64,000 nt of DNA from positions 1,426,001-1,490,000 of the forward strand of contig JAFCMP010000001.1 in the NCBI GenBank assembly GCA_017506865.1. Reading direction: 5' to 3'. The position numbers and the translations under genes are program-made. Below the pieces are notes generated by a model. The model searched no databases and had not been told where the DNA came from. It was given only the letters and a program-made list of their open reading frames with translations. Numbering within the stretch: position 1 is the stretch's first letter; each line of letters starts with the position of its first letter. Below, piece after piece: positions 19,701 to 32,221 of the stretch. The DNA is from Tribonema minus (taxonomy: Eukaryota > Sar > Xanthophyceae > Tribonematales > Tribonemataceae).

Positions 19701-22700
19701 TTTACCGCTTAAAACATTGATCAGTGCAAACAACCCAGGTCAAGTATCCTTGCAATGTTGCAGTCACCACAGCTCCGTACAAATGTCGGTCATATGACCT
19801 TCTTCTATGTTTTTTAAAACTTGATAGCTTATTATTTACTAATACTTTGAAGTATTGAAGTTTTGAAGTCAACTGAAGTGTTGAAGTTCATGAGACTTTA
19901 GAAGCTGAGTACTGAGCATCAATTGAAGTGTACATGTTGAAGTTTATGATGATCAAGTTGATTTGAATTTGAGCTTGACTTGAGCTTGAGGTACATCATT
20001 CAACGTGCAGTTTCTGAGATTTCAACGGTGAGCTTCTCGAATTGTTGCGACACCAGCAAGGCTACATTGCCTCTGCACCGCGTTCTGGCATCGGATCACT
20101 TTTGCGTCAAACAAAGGCCCTGAGTCGTAGAGGCTGACTCCTCCAGACAATCTAACAGCAAAGGCACAAAACAGCTCAGCATGCTGTGTGTAAAAAGCTA
20201 AGCTGGCGGTGCTGTATTAATGTCAGAGACGAGAGAGTGATACCTATGAGCATCGAACAGGGTCACAGCCTGAGGAAGTTGGCTGCGACACTGCAAGTGC
20301 GGTGGTACGCGGCACCGGGAAGGGCCACTTCACCTGGGATTTTTACAAGTACACACCCAAGGCGTACTGCCTGCAAAAAATGAATTGCCCCAGCGCTGAC
20401 CAAATTAAACATGTCACAACAAAGCATGGCGTTGAAATGTGAAATCGTGCCAACATTCTGCGATGCTCAGGTTTGTGTGTGAACGTCCCACTGCAGCCAC
20501 ACACTCAACCATGCTGCAGGGCGCATATTATGAAGCACCAGATGCACAATTTTTCCAATCATTGCCCCAGGTGCGGCGCCCAGACAGGTGCAACATGATA
20601 TGTGACTGTCCATCAGTGCGACTGAGTGTACTCTGGGTGTGTGCCGTACTGCTTGCCGCGAAACAGGTGTTGGAGAACATATATCACTGCCAGCCCCAGA
20701 CCTTTGAGCAGCAGGTACAATTGTCATACAGTACATGTCATTCAGTACCTGGCCACTTGCCCATGTCCACTTCGCGTTGCCGGTTTGGGGCATGCACCCC
20801 GAAGAGATTGATGGAGCAACAACAACTGCCCAAGATCCATAGCCTCATTTGTGGAAAGACCTGCTCGCAACGTGCAAAATGTCAATGACCCGAGTGTCGG
20901 CAAAGATAACACGGGGATGCAAGCACATGTGACTGTGAAAAGCAGTGTTGACGTCGTGACTGTAGACTTTATGGTGGAGTTCTTGAGTTTCCAACTTTTC
21001 TTGTCTCTCCAAGACTCGTAGCTACGGTAAAGGTTTTGGTTCACAATGTGTGTCGAGTAACAGCTAACTGATGGCGATGTGTGCGCGAATGCGACTTTGA
21101 CCTTACAGTAACTCCTGTAGCGCCGCTGTTCCGCACTGCTACATTCCTGTTTTGAAGCACAAGGGTGGTTTGTTGGTGGTTCTGTACAGATACCGTGTGC
21201 TATACTATACAGTATAGCAAGTAGCGTGCACAATGTCAGTAATCTGTGCTCATTCATGCCTCTCTTGTAAGTGAGCATAGCTAAAAACGCAGCCTGATTA
21301 CGATTCAGCACCAACATAGTTTTGTCTGGCATAGCATTGCAGTGTAGTGCCTATGACAAGCCTGAAATTGGTTCGAATGGGCATCCTGCGCCCAAGTTTC
21401 AGCAGAGATGAACTTTGTGTTTCACTGCATGGCTGTCGCAGCACATGCACATCTGACGCCTCCACAACATAATGTTATGGCGGCACCAGTGCCTTTTACA
21501 GCGGTGTGCCGGGAAGTCCATCTGGTGCCCCAGTCTTTGTGGTTGTTGCGGCAGCAGGCCCAATTTGGCGGATGTGCATCCGATGAGTCACTACACAAGT
21601 ATCAGCGCTGAGCGTCTGATAGGGCGATGCACCTCACCCGCTCCACGCCTGTGCCATGCCTGCAGGTGGAGTTTGCTGGTGCTGCTGCCATGCTGGCGTT
21701 GAGAAATGCACCAATCAGGTACGTCATGTTGCATGCTCCAGCTGAGGGCACAATCTCCGTGAGCTGCTGCGCTTACGGTCGGCGACATCTACTTAGAACG
21801 TCCATGTAGTGTGGGTGCTGCTGGCATGCATACGGTGTACAAGCCTCCTGTTGACGCAAATCTATTCCCTGAGACACACCGCGACCCCTCTGTCACTGGT
21901 CAGTGTCTTGTTGACTTCTAAACTTTCAAGAATGAATCAGACTGAACACATCATATACCGTCCTGCACCTAGCCTCATGCAAACACCTATCAAACTTTTG
22001 ACCCTCCCCCAAGCTGAGATGTCAAGCTGATTCGTTGCGGCTGGCTAATCGGGCTTCATACCTAACTTGGCCCAAGCCTATCGTTGTGTCAGACATCGGC
22101 CGTTGCAGCTTCCTCACCTTCACTTGCTCTGTCTCATACACACTCCTTTTGCCCTTTCACTTCGTCAACGGGTTAGGTTGATCATCGTGGACTCCGTCAT
22201 GACGCTCTTTTGCACCGTCTTCTCTGGGCGCGGCGAACTTGCGGAGCGTCACCAGAAGTTCAACAAACACTTGACATGCCTGAAGATCCTGGCGCACGAG
22301 TTCAATCTGGCAGTGGTGATTGTCGTCACGCCAGATCCCAGCTCTTCCAGCGCATCTACAGGTGAAAGTGCCGTCATCTGTGTGTCAATTTAGATGTCAG
22401 CAGCCGCCTTTTGTGTGACAATGCTGACGGACCTCTGCTGCGCCATTTTTGGTCCTGATGCTCAGTGGTATTCCGTGCACACAAGATGCCGCTTGCGCAT
22501 GAACATGTACATGTACATGTACTGTGCTGTTGAAAGGAGTTTCATGTGCTGGTTGCCTCTGTGATGCTGACAGTGTGTGCTTACCCCTCCATTCTCTCCG
22601 GTACTTTCCAGCCTTTGTCTTGCCGTGCGCCCAACCTTCCTGTGACTCACTTCACTGCTGGACCACAAATTTTTTCATGGCTTTTTCATGTCACAAATAT

Positions 22701-23282
22701 CGTCTTCATGTTGTGTGCACCCCACTCTTGAAGTATGCATTGGCGGTGCGGTAATGCGCGCGGACTGGTCATCCATGATCTATCCAGTCTCAGCGTAACA
22801 TAGAATTACCTATCATGACTGCAAGATCCACAGGACTAATGCTTCACAATGGCCATGTGTGCATACGCATTCATGTCCGCCAAAAGCTGAGCTGCCAGGA
22901 GAGCCGACGCTACTTAGAGGCGCCCTTTGCAGTCGAGGATGCACGGCTGTTTGGGAACACCGCATCATCTTGTCCTACATGCTATCTCATGTAATCAGTA
23001 CACACCCTGCACGGCATCTGATGCTCAACGCACAAGTGCGCTAAAGGTTGCTTTTGGCTAATCATGACACGATGGAGACGGGGGCACTGATCCGCCGCCG
23101 CTGTTTCTTTCGCGCGCTTTACAGCCGGCATGGACGCCATCTCATACGCCAGCACCGCGCGCGTCATGCTCAAGGAGAGGTGCGGCACGCAGCGCACAGC
23201 TCAGATCTGCGACTCTCCGCTGATGCCGGAGACTGAGTGCAAGATCAGGATCTGTGCTGGTGGCATTGCGGACCCCGAGTAG
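16788..23282 (+). CDS. DMC1: DMC1/RAD51-family meiotic recombinase, divergent
   Basis: Eight exons join in phase: 16788-16800, 17021-17285, 17950-18072, 18846-18987, 20667-20714, 21666-21718, 22177-22361 and 23125-23282 (987 nt, 328 residues, TAG stop). RecA-fold recombinases of this family form ATP-dependent filaments on single-stranded DNA and catalyse strand exchange. Residues about 10-80 are the helix-hairpin-helix N-terminal domain ([16 protein letters not shown]). The P-loop is GEFGMGKT at 124-131. Walker B is LIIVDS near 216-221, followed by SGRGELAER, the DMC1-type form. The C-terminus [18 protein letters not shown] matches the family. Oddities: the catalytic Glu position (DTE in relatives) reads DTD at 158-160, and the L2 segment after VVIV is about 20 residues short and lacks the usual TNQ and PIGGH. 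The first exon is the least certain, because its donor GTTAAC is weak. Introns are 220-1,680 bp. It may be a diverged paralogue. Confidence 0.85.
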
Positions 23283-24728
23283 GCCGCATTGAAAAGGCAT
23301 ATTCCGCAGGGACTGCGCACACAGTCGTCTACATGGCCCCGTCCGAATCCCTCTCCCCCCACCCTATGCGCAAGCCCATAGACAAGAATGAGAGTTCAAG
23401 AACCGCTGCAGCCGGGTACAGCGCTCCTGCGCAGTCGAGCGTCAGCTGCTGAGAGCGCACAGAGCCTCTGAGCTCATCGCAGGCAGCTGCGCCAGCAGGG
23501 CAATGACACGGCGCGCTTCACCGCAGCTGCGTCGCGCACGACGTCAGCCCCCAACGGCGAGCACGCGAACGCACCGCCGCCGGTGGTGCAGGCGATAGCA
23601 AGCGCGTCAGCGCTCCCCATGCCTCTGGCGTGCAATACACAGACGGCCTTGCCTTGGTGGTGGCGGTGGCGCGGCGCGGACAGCATGGCGCAGTGCGCGG
23701 AGTGCAGAGTGCAGCGCGGTGTGCAGGAGACACCGCGTTGCGCATGTGCGAAGAAAGTGCGCAGCGCATCAACGCTTGTGCGTGAAACTGCGCAGCGCAT
23801 CAGCGGCAGCTTGCACAGTGGTGGTGCGCGGCAGCACGGTCCAGCACCGCTGTATGCATTGAGCCGCTGTGCGATCGAATTAGGTGGTAGTGTCTGATAT
23901 CCTCTACTTCATCATGCGACAGTGTCAATAATGTCAGCAACACACAGGGAACTGTGGACGCGAGCTGTGTTTTGTTGCTTGTTGTCTCTGTGGTCGGTTT
24001 TGTGCCACAGCTCAAAGGTTCAGACCATCACATGCATGCACACCATATGATCAGCTGTAGCTGCGCGCTGCCATCCACTTCAGGTGATCAAATGAATTTA
24101 CGCCGTGGTGCAGTTGCTTTATTGTAGTGCACTTGCTTGCATGTGTCCTGATGTTACGTTCGAAACATGTATATTCACAAGCAGTTGTTCAAGTGGACGA
24201 TGAGTCAAGTGATCACAATCACGTCATTTTGTTGCTTTGCTGAGGACAACACATGTTGAGTTCTACAGTAGCCCATTCACTTTTTTTGGTTCTGTTTTGA
24301 ACACTGAAAAGCGCGGGAACGGGTCGCAGAATAAAAAAGGCAGGCAGGTACTGAAGGCAGGTGCTCAGATTTTCAGAGCGTAGGTCGACCGAGCTCTAGC
24401 GCGCTGCATAGGCTGTCAACCCCACAGGCATCACAGACCTGCTGCTGAGGTCAGCGCACAAACAATGTGAGTCCGAATTCTCCGTCCTCAGGTGCTTCAG
24501 CCAAAATTCAACATGCTGAACTGAGACGTGCTGTGCCAGCAGATGCAGGTGTTGGCCATTGCACTTTGCCAAAAGGCCACTGTCGCCATTCCTGACGCTG
24601 CTGCTTGCCAGAGGCTCTGTTCCGAGGCATGACAGCGACCCGGACATTCACCTCCGAGACGTTTGGCTGTTGCAGTCGCTGAGAACACCAGCCTTTGTTG
24701 ATCATTCCCTCGCCACAGGGACGATCAC
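23283..24728. other. Intergenic, no gene seen
   Basis: About 1.4 kb between the DMC1-like and OTU genes. The Arg/Ala-rich open frames at 23470-23900 on both strands overlap each other and have no motifs. I see no clear promoter element. Confidence 0.5.
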
Positions 24729-27700
24729 ATGGATGTCGATGATGAAGGCCAGCATCTGCACCCATTACCCGAGGAGGAGGATCTCGCCGCCGAGACAAAC
24801 GCCCGGTGGGCAGCACTCGGCTTTGATGGGGGGGCGCGTCACATGATGATGGAGGAGGAGGGGGAAGCTTACACTTTCGACGAGCTGGGGCAGGGTTTAG
24901 GTCATGGGTCGGCCCTGGAGCCAGAGGCGCAAGACGGCATGGACACTGTGTCTGCAGAAAGTGTGCAACAGGCCAGCACCCACCTGTCAGATGCCAAAAA
25001 GCCTCGCTCCACCACGATGGGCAAGAAGCGGACGCGCAGCACGCGCAGTGGCAGCACCGCACCAACGACCGCTCCCAGCGATGCGGCGTCCAACACCAGC
25101 CGCACCTCAAGCGGCAGGCGCTCAACCAAGAAAGGCCGCACTGTCGCAATGGTCGTCGCCGCTGCAACAGCTGTAGCAGCGGGCTTCGTTGCCCGCTCGC
25201 TGAGCGGGTGCAGCAGCACCACCAGCTCGTCAATCAGCAGCCCTGCAGACCCACATCTGTACAGGGCCCCTGTGCCGCAGGTGGAGGCCGGCATGCTTCC
25301 ACCGCAGCTGGACGCTGACCCGCAGCAAGCGGCGGTGGTGGAGGGGAGTGCACCGGCGCCGCAGCAGCTTTCGTTGGCAGACGCGACTGTCGATCAGGCG
25401 ATGGAGGACCAGGACGTGGCGCGCAACCTCGCCGATGCTGCTGCACAAGCTGCGCTGATGCTGCTGGAGGCGGCGCATAACCCCCAGCTGCAGGCCAACC
25501 AGCGCGATGCGCTGCGCATGCATGCCCAGGCGGCGCACGCTGCGGCTCAGAATGCCGAGCAGGCCGCCGTTGCGGCCCTGGCGGCGGCAGTGAGTGCTGT
25601 GCACGCAGTGGAAAGCGGCCGCGACATTGACGGCATTGCCTTCAGGCTGGAAGCGGGGCGCATGCGCGAAGTGGCGCAGGCCGCAGCGTACATCGTAGAA
25701 AGTATTCAGCAGCAGGCCATGAGAGAGCAGGCTGATGCGGACATGTTGGCGGCGGAGCAGGTCGTAATGCAGCAGGAAGCGCTTGATGCACACGTGCAGG
25801 AGCTCGGTTTTAACATTCAGGAAGTTGCTGGCGACGGCAACTGCATGTTTGCCGCGGTGAGTGTTGCTCCTCACGTGCACATGCCCCCTGTTGTTCTTGG
25901 CGTCTGTGCTAAAGGCAGGCGGCATCGCGCATGCTGTCCGGCTGTTGTGCATGTTGTGGAGCTTTATCTCGTGGTCTGTGCAAGGATGTTTCCGTGACAC
26001 CTCATCTGATCAACGCCCGCGCTCCTGCTGTCTTGACAATGTGCAGTACGTGGTGTCAGGAGGACAGCCCGCAACCCCTGAAGCCATCAATGAAGCCAGG
26101 CAGCGCGCAGTGGCACACGTCCAAGCGCACCCGCACTTGTTCATCGATGATTTGGACCTGGGCCATCTAGAATTGGTGAGAGCTTCCTCATGATAGAATG
26201 ATAACGCTGACTTACCCCCCTGACGGCTCGTCCGTAATGAGAGCCCAACACTCTGTGCCTTGACCGACTCAGGAACGCTTGACTTGTGACATGCCTGACC
26301 TTGTGGGTGTTTGAGGAAGCGCGACTGTTCGCGAGTTTTCAACCTGAACGCCATACTGCATGGCAAAGTTGTGCGAATTCCTTGGCAATCATGATGCTTG
26401 AACCGTTCTGCGCACGTGTGTGCCATACCATGTTGCTGCAACCTATCGCTTCTACGGCAGTGACTCTCCACGGACAGAAGGGGGGGGTGTTGCTTCAAGC
26501 ACCTGGCACATGCATGCCCTTTTCTGTGAAAACCCATGAAACGCCTGAACTTCGACTCTGCGCTCAGCCTGTCACATGTGCCTTGCGGCCCCGATCATGC
26601 TCCCTGAGGGGTGTCAATCTCACGTTCAATTTCACATGAATGTACAGGTGACTGTGGGCACTGTGTGTGCGTTAAACTCAATGGAGAGAAGTGAGTCAGA
26701 TGCGCATTTACTGGTGTAAAGCATGTCGGCTCACGAATAATGCGCTGCTTGCACACCTCGATCGACAGGCGCGTGCTGCCCACAGAGCACCGCCTGATGC
26801 GGCAACCGAGCGGCCGCTATTTGCCGATGACCCCGAGGGGCGCGTACTGGAGGCGGCTCACTACATGCAGTTTGACAGAGCGTGGGGAACAGACATGTTC
26901 CTGCGGGCGCTGGAGGAGGTGGACGGCGTGAATGTCATTGTGCATGCACTTCAAGCTCCGGACGGTACCGTGCTGACGCCAAACAGGGTCATGCCAGCCG
27001 GCACACCCGTCAGGCGCATAGTGATCGCCGGCAACCACTATAATGCCGTAACAGGGCAGGTCAGCACGCGTGATTGCAAATCATTCCTCAACAGACCTCA
27101 AATGCTTGACATTGTCAGGTACATGCGGGGGATTGTGGTGTGGATAGCCTGCCGTATCAATGGGAGGTGTATATTCAATATGACTGACAGGTTTGGTCGC
27201 AGCATGATGGAGTCTATCAGCGCTTGAGCCGTAGCTGATGATTGTTCAAACAGCCGCATTGCCGTTGCACGCCACGTGTGCATTGCATCTTTTGCCATTC
27301 ATAGTGTGCATATGCAGGGCGCCGGCGAGCGGTGGCGCTGCCGCGGCATCGCACTTTGCTGGCGCGGTGTTGCCATCGGGTGCGGCGGCATAATCGGCCG
27401 CTGCCACAAAATCATGGTGTACTAGCCTGCAAGATGCGCGTTGTGCACTGCGCCCTGGCCAGCATGCAGCACGCTAGACGCAGTCACACTGCCATCGATG
27501 TCACACGCTCACCATGCCATTGGGCGTGCAGAGCACCAGAGATTACCTGGGCACTATTTCACGATCCTTTGCTTCTGCGCATCAACGTCTTAATGTGCAG
27601 GACTGGGCAGCGCAGGCGGCTGCAGCAGTGGTCGACACGCCGATGCAGCAGCGAGCCGCGGATCATGCAGGTCTGCAAGATCTTGGGGAGATCAGGCGCC

Positions 27701-27830
27701 TGCGCGACGAGCGGAGGCAGCGCGAGCGACAGGAGCAGGCGGTGCGACAGCAGGCGGAGATGGCGCAGGCTGTGCAGGCGCGCGCCGAGCAATACCGGCG
27801 CAGCCAGGCCACCACCGATAGGGACCGCAG
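24729..27830 (+). CDS. OTU-type cysteine protease (deubiquitinase-like), 3' incomplete
   Basis: Four exons join in phase: 24729-25856, 26047-26175, 26769-27059 and 27601-27830. OTU proteases cleave ubiquitin or ubiquitin-like linkages with a Cys-His pair. The catalytic Cys motif GDGNCMFAA is at residues 368-376 (Cys 372), exactly at an exon end. The His motif GNHYNAV lies at 507-513 (His 509). Between them, RAWGTDMFLRALEEVDGVNV matches the family's WG..EL.AL segment. Before the OTU fold are an acidic N-terminus, a Ser/Thr/Arg-rich segment, a basic then hydrophobic segment (TVAMVVAAATAVAAGFVARS, about 138-157) that could be a membrane anchor, and a long Ala/Gln-rich helical region (about 200-360). 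Exon 4 is a charged coiled coil (EIRRLRDERRQRERQEQAV) ending in phase 2 without a stop, so at least one more exon is expected; 31200-31251 is phase-compatible but far away. Start: first ATG of the open frame. Confidence 0.8.
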
Positions 27831-28984
27831 GTGAGGCCTGTAACTTCAGCGTGTGTGCAGGTGTATGTGGGGGGGTGGGGGGCGGTGGGCGGTGAAGGTG
27901 GTCATGTTCATATTGCTTCTCCTGCTTGAACGTGCGCAGTACCTGCGCGGGACACAAATACCAGAGTTTGCGCGTATTGCCATTGTGGAACGGGTCGTTC
28001 GTAGTGCAAACATTTTTTTTACAATGGGTACACGTATACTTGTTGAGCGGGATTGTGCGATAGGTTTGTTGCCTGTTTCGACGACTTTTTTCAGCTGTTG
28101 TACCAGATGGTTTGCAGCAATGTCCTATGTTGTATGTATATAAGCTGTCGTGCCAAATTTGCAGCAATGTTCGATGTTGTGTTCACAATACAAGATATGC
28201 TTGAATCTGCGAACATCTGTTTGCTCGTTGAGGCTCGAAAAGCCGTGCATGCTCTATGTAAGGGCACGAACCCCAGGTGGATGTGCTGATTCAGGTGTAG
28301 AAGCATTCAGTAGCTGGCATGCACAATGTATGTACGTGCAGCTTACTATTCAACAGGCACATCTCTTTGGCATCAGGTCCTTAGCCCGGTGGCGTTGAAC
28401 TTTGAGTCGAGAAAACGAATGCTTGCTATGGAAAGAAACCTACTGCGTCCGAGCCGCTACTGTCTCAGCTATTCGAGACTGGTAGATGGCGTGTTCTCTG
28501 GTCAGTGCTTGCGCGCAATTGCACTTGCAACGCACGCTCGCATGTGTCTCTGACTCTGTCTGACAACCTCCCCAATCCAACTTCAACAAATTATTTATTC
28601 TCGCGAAGCTCGCGTAGCTGCATGCATGCAGCAGCCGAAAGCAATAATGATTGTGTACTATCGTACCGCGAGATATCAGCTGTGGACCAGTACAGTTCTT
28701 ACTCGTTACCTCACACATCAGGTGACATCATTGCTGTCCAACGACTTGAAGCTTCAGATTGGCGCTCACGACATAAACATTCGCGAGCTGAACTCTCACC
28801 AGCATAACATATGGACATGAAGGCATCTGCGTTGCGCTACGCGTGTTCGCACTGGCAGTCGCGAACGGTCAGAAACAAACACCGCGCATGGGGACACTGT
28901 CAATGGAGCTGGCGTAGGCGGCGAGCGGCGCAGCGCGCGGCAGGCGCAGCGGCGCCAAGAGGAGAAGTGTGCGTGAACTGTATG
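27831..28984. other. No supportable gene
   Basis: A G-rich tract (GGGGGGGTGGGGGGCGGTGG, about 27866-27890) is followed by AT-richer DNA without a clear exon. It may be a long last intron or the 3' flank of the OTU gene. Confidence 0.45.
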
Positions 28985-29850
28985 ATATGTATCATACAGT
29001 TCATGGGCTGTATGTCTCCGTGTAGCATCCAGTGCATGTGCTGTATGTCTCATACTACAAGTCATGGGCTGTGCGAGTCATAAAGTTCATGAGCTGTATG
29101 TCCCTTGTAGCATTAAGTGCATGTGCTGCATGTCTCACACATCATACAGTTCATGAGCAGTATGTCTCTTGTAGCATTAGATGCACGTGCTGTATGTCTT
29201 ATACAATTCATGGGCTGCATGTGTCTTGTAGTTCATGAGCTATATGTCTCCTGTAGCATAAAGTGCATGCGCTGTTTGTCTCTGTATATCTCTTGAAGCA
29301 TCAAGTGCACGTGCTGTATGTCTCATAAAAGTACAATTTATGGGCTGTATGTGTCACATAGTTCATGAGCTGTATCTCTCTTGTAGCATTAAGTGCATGC
29401 GCTGTATGTCTCATACAGGTGTCGGGCTGTGTGTCCCTGTGTAGCATGCATTCGCGTGTATCACAGAGGTCACGGGATGAATGTCTCTGTAGCAGTAGTG
29501 CATGTGCTGCATGTCTCATACCACAGTTCATGGGCTGTATGTCCCTGTGTAGCATGCAATGCATGCGCTGTATATTCCCATTGCATTTGGGCTGCGTACC
29601 TCTGTGGCGCATTCAGTACATGTGCTGTATGTCTCAAACAGTTCATGTGGCTGCATATTCTTGTGAAACGTAAAATGGATATGCTATGTGCGATAGGTAT
29701 CTATGTTATTCGGTGCATGGGATGTATGTCACCTGCATAGCGTGTCACAAAATCATAGGCTGTACGTCCCTGTGTAGCATACAGTGCATGTGCTGTATGC
29801 GAACTGCGTACCTGTTTGGAGCGTGCTCTACATAGCACACAGTTTATGTT
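28985..29850. repeat. Satellite-like tandem array, about 57-65 bp unit
   Basis: Some fourteen imperfect units share AGTTCATGAGCTGTATGTCT, CTTGTAGCATTAAGTGCATG and TGCTGTATGTCTCATAC. Frames through it give periodic Cys/Met-rich peptides on both strands and are not genes. Divergence between units is high, so the array is not newly expanded. Confidence 0.85.
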
Positions 29851-29986
29851 TTGTATGTATCTCATGCCGCTATCAGTGTAGTATTTGAATGAAAGTGCAT
29901 CTCATACAGCTCATGTGCGTTGTCAGTCCATGAACCTAATGTGCTAGATTGATACGGGGCTTCGTGTAGGCGTTGTACATTGGCTA

Positions 29987-30128
29987 CCTGCAACAGATGT
30001 GATGCAGCAGGGCTGTGATCATGAGGTTTACATTGAGGAGGTTCCTCGGGGGGGCGACGCCCTCTAGACTGGCCCACGGTTGCGCAATAGATTATTAGCG
30101 AGAGGGCTGCGGCAACGACGTTTGACAT
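29987..30128 (-). CDS. Possible first exon with signal peptide
   Basis: The minus-strand frame starts MSNVVAAALSLIIYCATVGQ, a good signal peptide, followed by SRGRRPPEEPP, and can end at CAG|GTAGCC. I found no second exon that clearly joins, because the satellite array lies directly downstream. Function unknown. Confidence 0.3.
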
Positions 30129-30700
30129 GTGCTGATGCGACTCACAGAACTGCTAATTGGGGCAGGTCCTGTCAGAAGTATTAATTGTGAATTAGTTGCA
30201 TTTGTTTGCCGCAGTACTCATGTAGAGCGCAAGTGCATTTCATTGCATGGTTCACAGTGTATTGTGCTGATGTACTTTATTAAGAAGAGAATCTGCTTTG
30301 TCTCAACTATGTCTCATCCCTGTGTAGGCTGCTTGGTCTATTCACGAGCCCAATGTACGTGAAGCGTGCATATTTTGACCTGAGTATTTGTGTACATTGT
30401 TCCTTCTTCATACTTTTTGTTATCATGCGCTTAGGATCGCAACTCCATGGTTGGCTTGTGCAATGCCAAGAACTAATCTACACAAATGTGTGCAAAAACA
30501 GAAAATTTACCTATTGCTGTCGCCAGGGCCTTCCACTGCAGCTCCGCTCATAACTCCCAAACCACCCTCTGCTAAACCCGCTGCTGCGTCGCCACATTGT
30601 GCTGCGAAGTATGCCCTCACCCTTACTGACAAGGCCATCTGCAGTGAAGACAAGCCTGCGCGGATGAAAGGTTTAGCCAGCGCCGCCAATGCGTGAAAGC

Positions 30701-31072
30701 TCACGCCTCCCTCCTCACCCCTAAAATCCAGAGCCGCGTACGCACGCGTTCGCCATTGCTTCCACCACCTGAACTGCTCCCCCCCCGAGATAAACGAAGG
30801 ACCCGATAGCCACAGTGGCAAGGGTATACATAGCAATCCTGGTCGTAAAACTCAGAATAGTGGTCCTTCTTTTGCTTCTCGCGCTTGTCGCTGCAGCTCT
30901 TTGGGTCGCGTGCGGCATCCTTGTGGTGACCAGCACACTGCGCCTCCACCACGCTAACGTCAAGCATCAGCTCGCACAGCCTCCTGTCCCCCTGCTCCTC
31001 GCCCTGGCCGCCCCCCTCGTTATCCTCTCCCCCCCCTCCACCTCCAAACGCTCCTTCATTTTGCGGTAGCAC
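30701..31072 (-). CDS. Hypothetical acidic protein with YPCHCG motif
   Basis: A 123-codon minus-strand frame begins MLPQNEGAFGGGGGGEDNEG and continues acidic, then basic, to DHYSEFYDQDCYVYPCHCGY. The Y.YPC.CG pattern resembles the first half of CSL zinc ribbons (DPH3, and DPH4 J-domain proteins). The second Cys pair is not visible before the frame becomes Ser/Gly-rich. An overlapping frame encodes a hydrophobic helix, so the true frame is uncertain. Confidence 0.25.
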   Translation of the reverse strand: MLPQNEGAFGGGGGGEDNEGGGQGEEQGDRRLCELMLDVSVVEAQCAGHHKDAARDPKSCSDKREKQKKDHYSEFYDQDCYVYPCHCGYRVLRLSRGGSSSGGGSNGERVRTRLWILGVRREA

Positions 31073-32221
31073 GATGTCTATGTGCCTGGCGGGATCTTGC
31101 TTAACCCTGCTTCATACAAGAATATATTGTACATTGTCACTGCATTAGTGTGGAATGCTAAATTATCATTTGTATACCTTCTTTCTCTATTTCGTACAGT
31201 GGACTGTTTCAACGTGCTCAGCTACAATTTGACAAGCTGGCATGCGCCATGGTATGATCTGCTTTGCCTAACCTGGGTGGCGCAAGCACATGCTGCTTTT
31301 TGCGCTTCAGCTGTAAGAATACAGTTGCACTAAGAGCACATATACACTTGCAGGTCGAGCACGCCCATGAAGGAGAAAGCAATTACATACAGCTGAGTCG
31401 CCTTCATGCAGGCAAATTGCGCATGAAGCAAAGGTTGCCACAACAACCGATGGTTATGCTCGTCACTCATAAAGAGTCCATATGCAGCATGATTTGTGGA
31501 GTGGCTGACAGCTTTTATATGTGCGTCCCCTGTCAGTTTTGTTGATAACAACGCATGTCGTTTTATGAATGCAGGCACACGCACTTCTTACTGCTGCTAT
31601 CTGTTCAACTCAAATTTGGTTGCTCCTGCTGCTACGAGACTTGTGGTGCGGGACCAGTTGTCAGCTTGTGCTGACCCAATGTCAAATGACAACATGTAGT
31701 AACTCGTGCCTGGCCTTATCTCTCTTTCTCATACTGTTGCGGCTGCACTTGCAGATCTCCAGGCACCTGTGGCAGGAGCGCCGCAAGAACGCTGCCAGCA
31801 CATCTGTGCAGCTGAGCATATCATGCATATCTCCGCAGGTAAATCGCGAGACTTCACAAGTACAGTTGTCAGGCTACAAGCAGTACGTGTGGTGTGGCAG
31901 CGCTGGAAACACTGCAACTTTAGCAGAGCCACCAATAAGAAGAAGGCTGTAGTGCCTCTTGTTCAGCACAGCATTGCGCTTGTATTGGCAACAGCGCCGT
32001 TCTCCCAGTGTTGGCAGCATGTTGCAAAGCATTTGGAAGTCTCCATTGCAGCACGGGTTGCATGGTGCGCTTGCGTGAAACTCTGCCAGCAGATGCACTG
32101 AAGGTGCCGACCATGTACCCGGCTGCGGCGACATCGCCTGTGTTGCTATCACTGGAAGTCAAACACTGGCCTATGTGCATGGGTTGCTTATCAGAACATG
32201 AGGGCTCAAGTGCAACTGTAC

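Noticed and set aside
28985-29740. Cys/Met-rich ORFs in the satellite array
   Set aside because: They follow the repeat period in several frames and both strands, as expected from translation of a tandem repeat.
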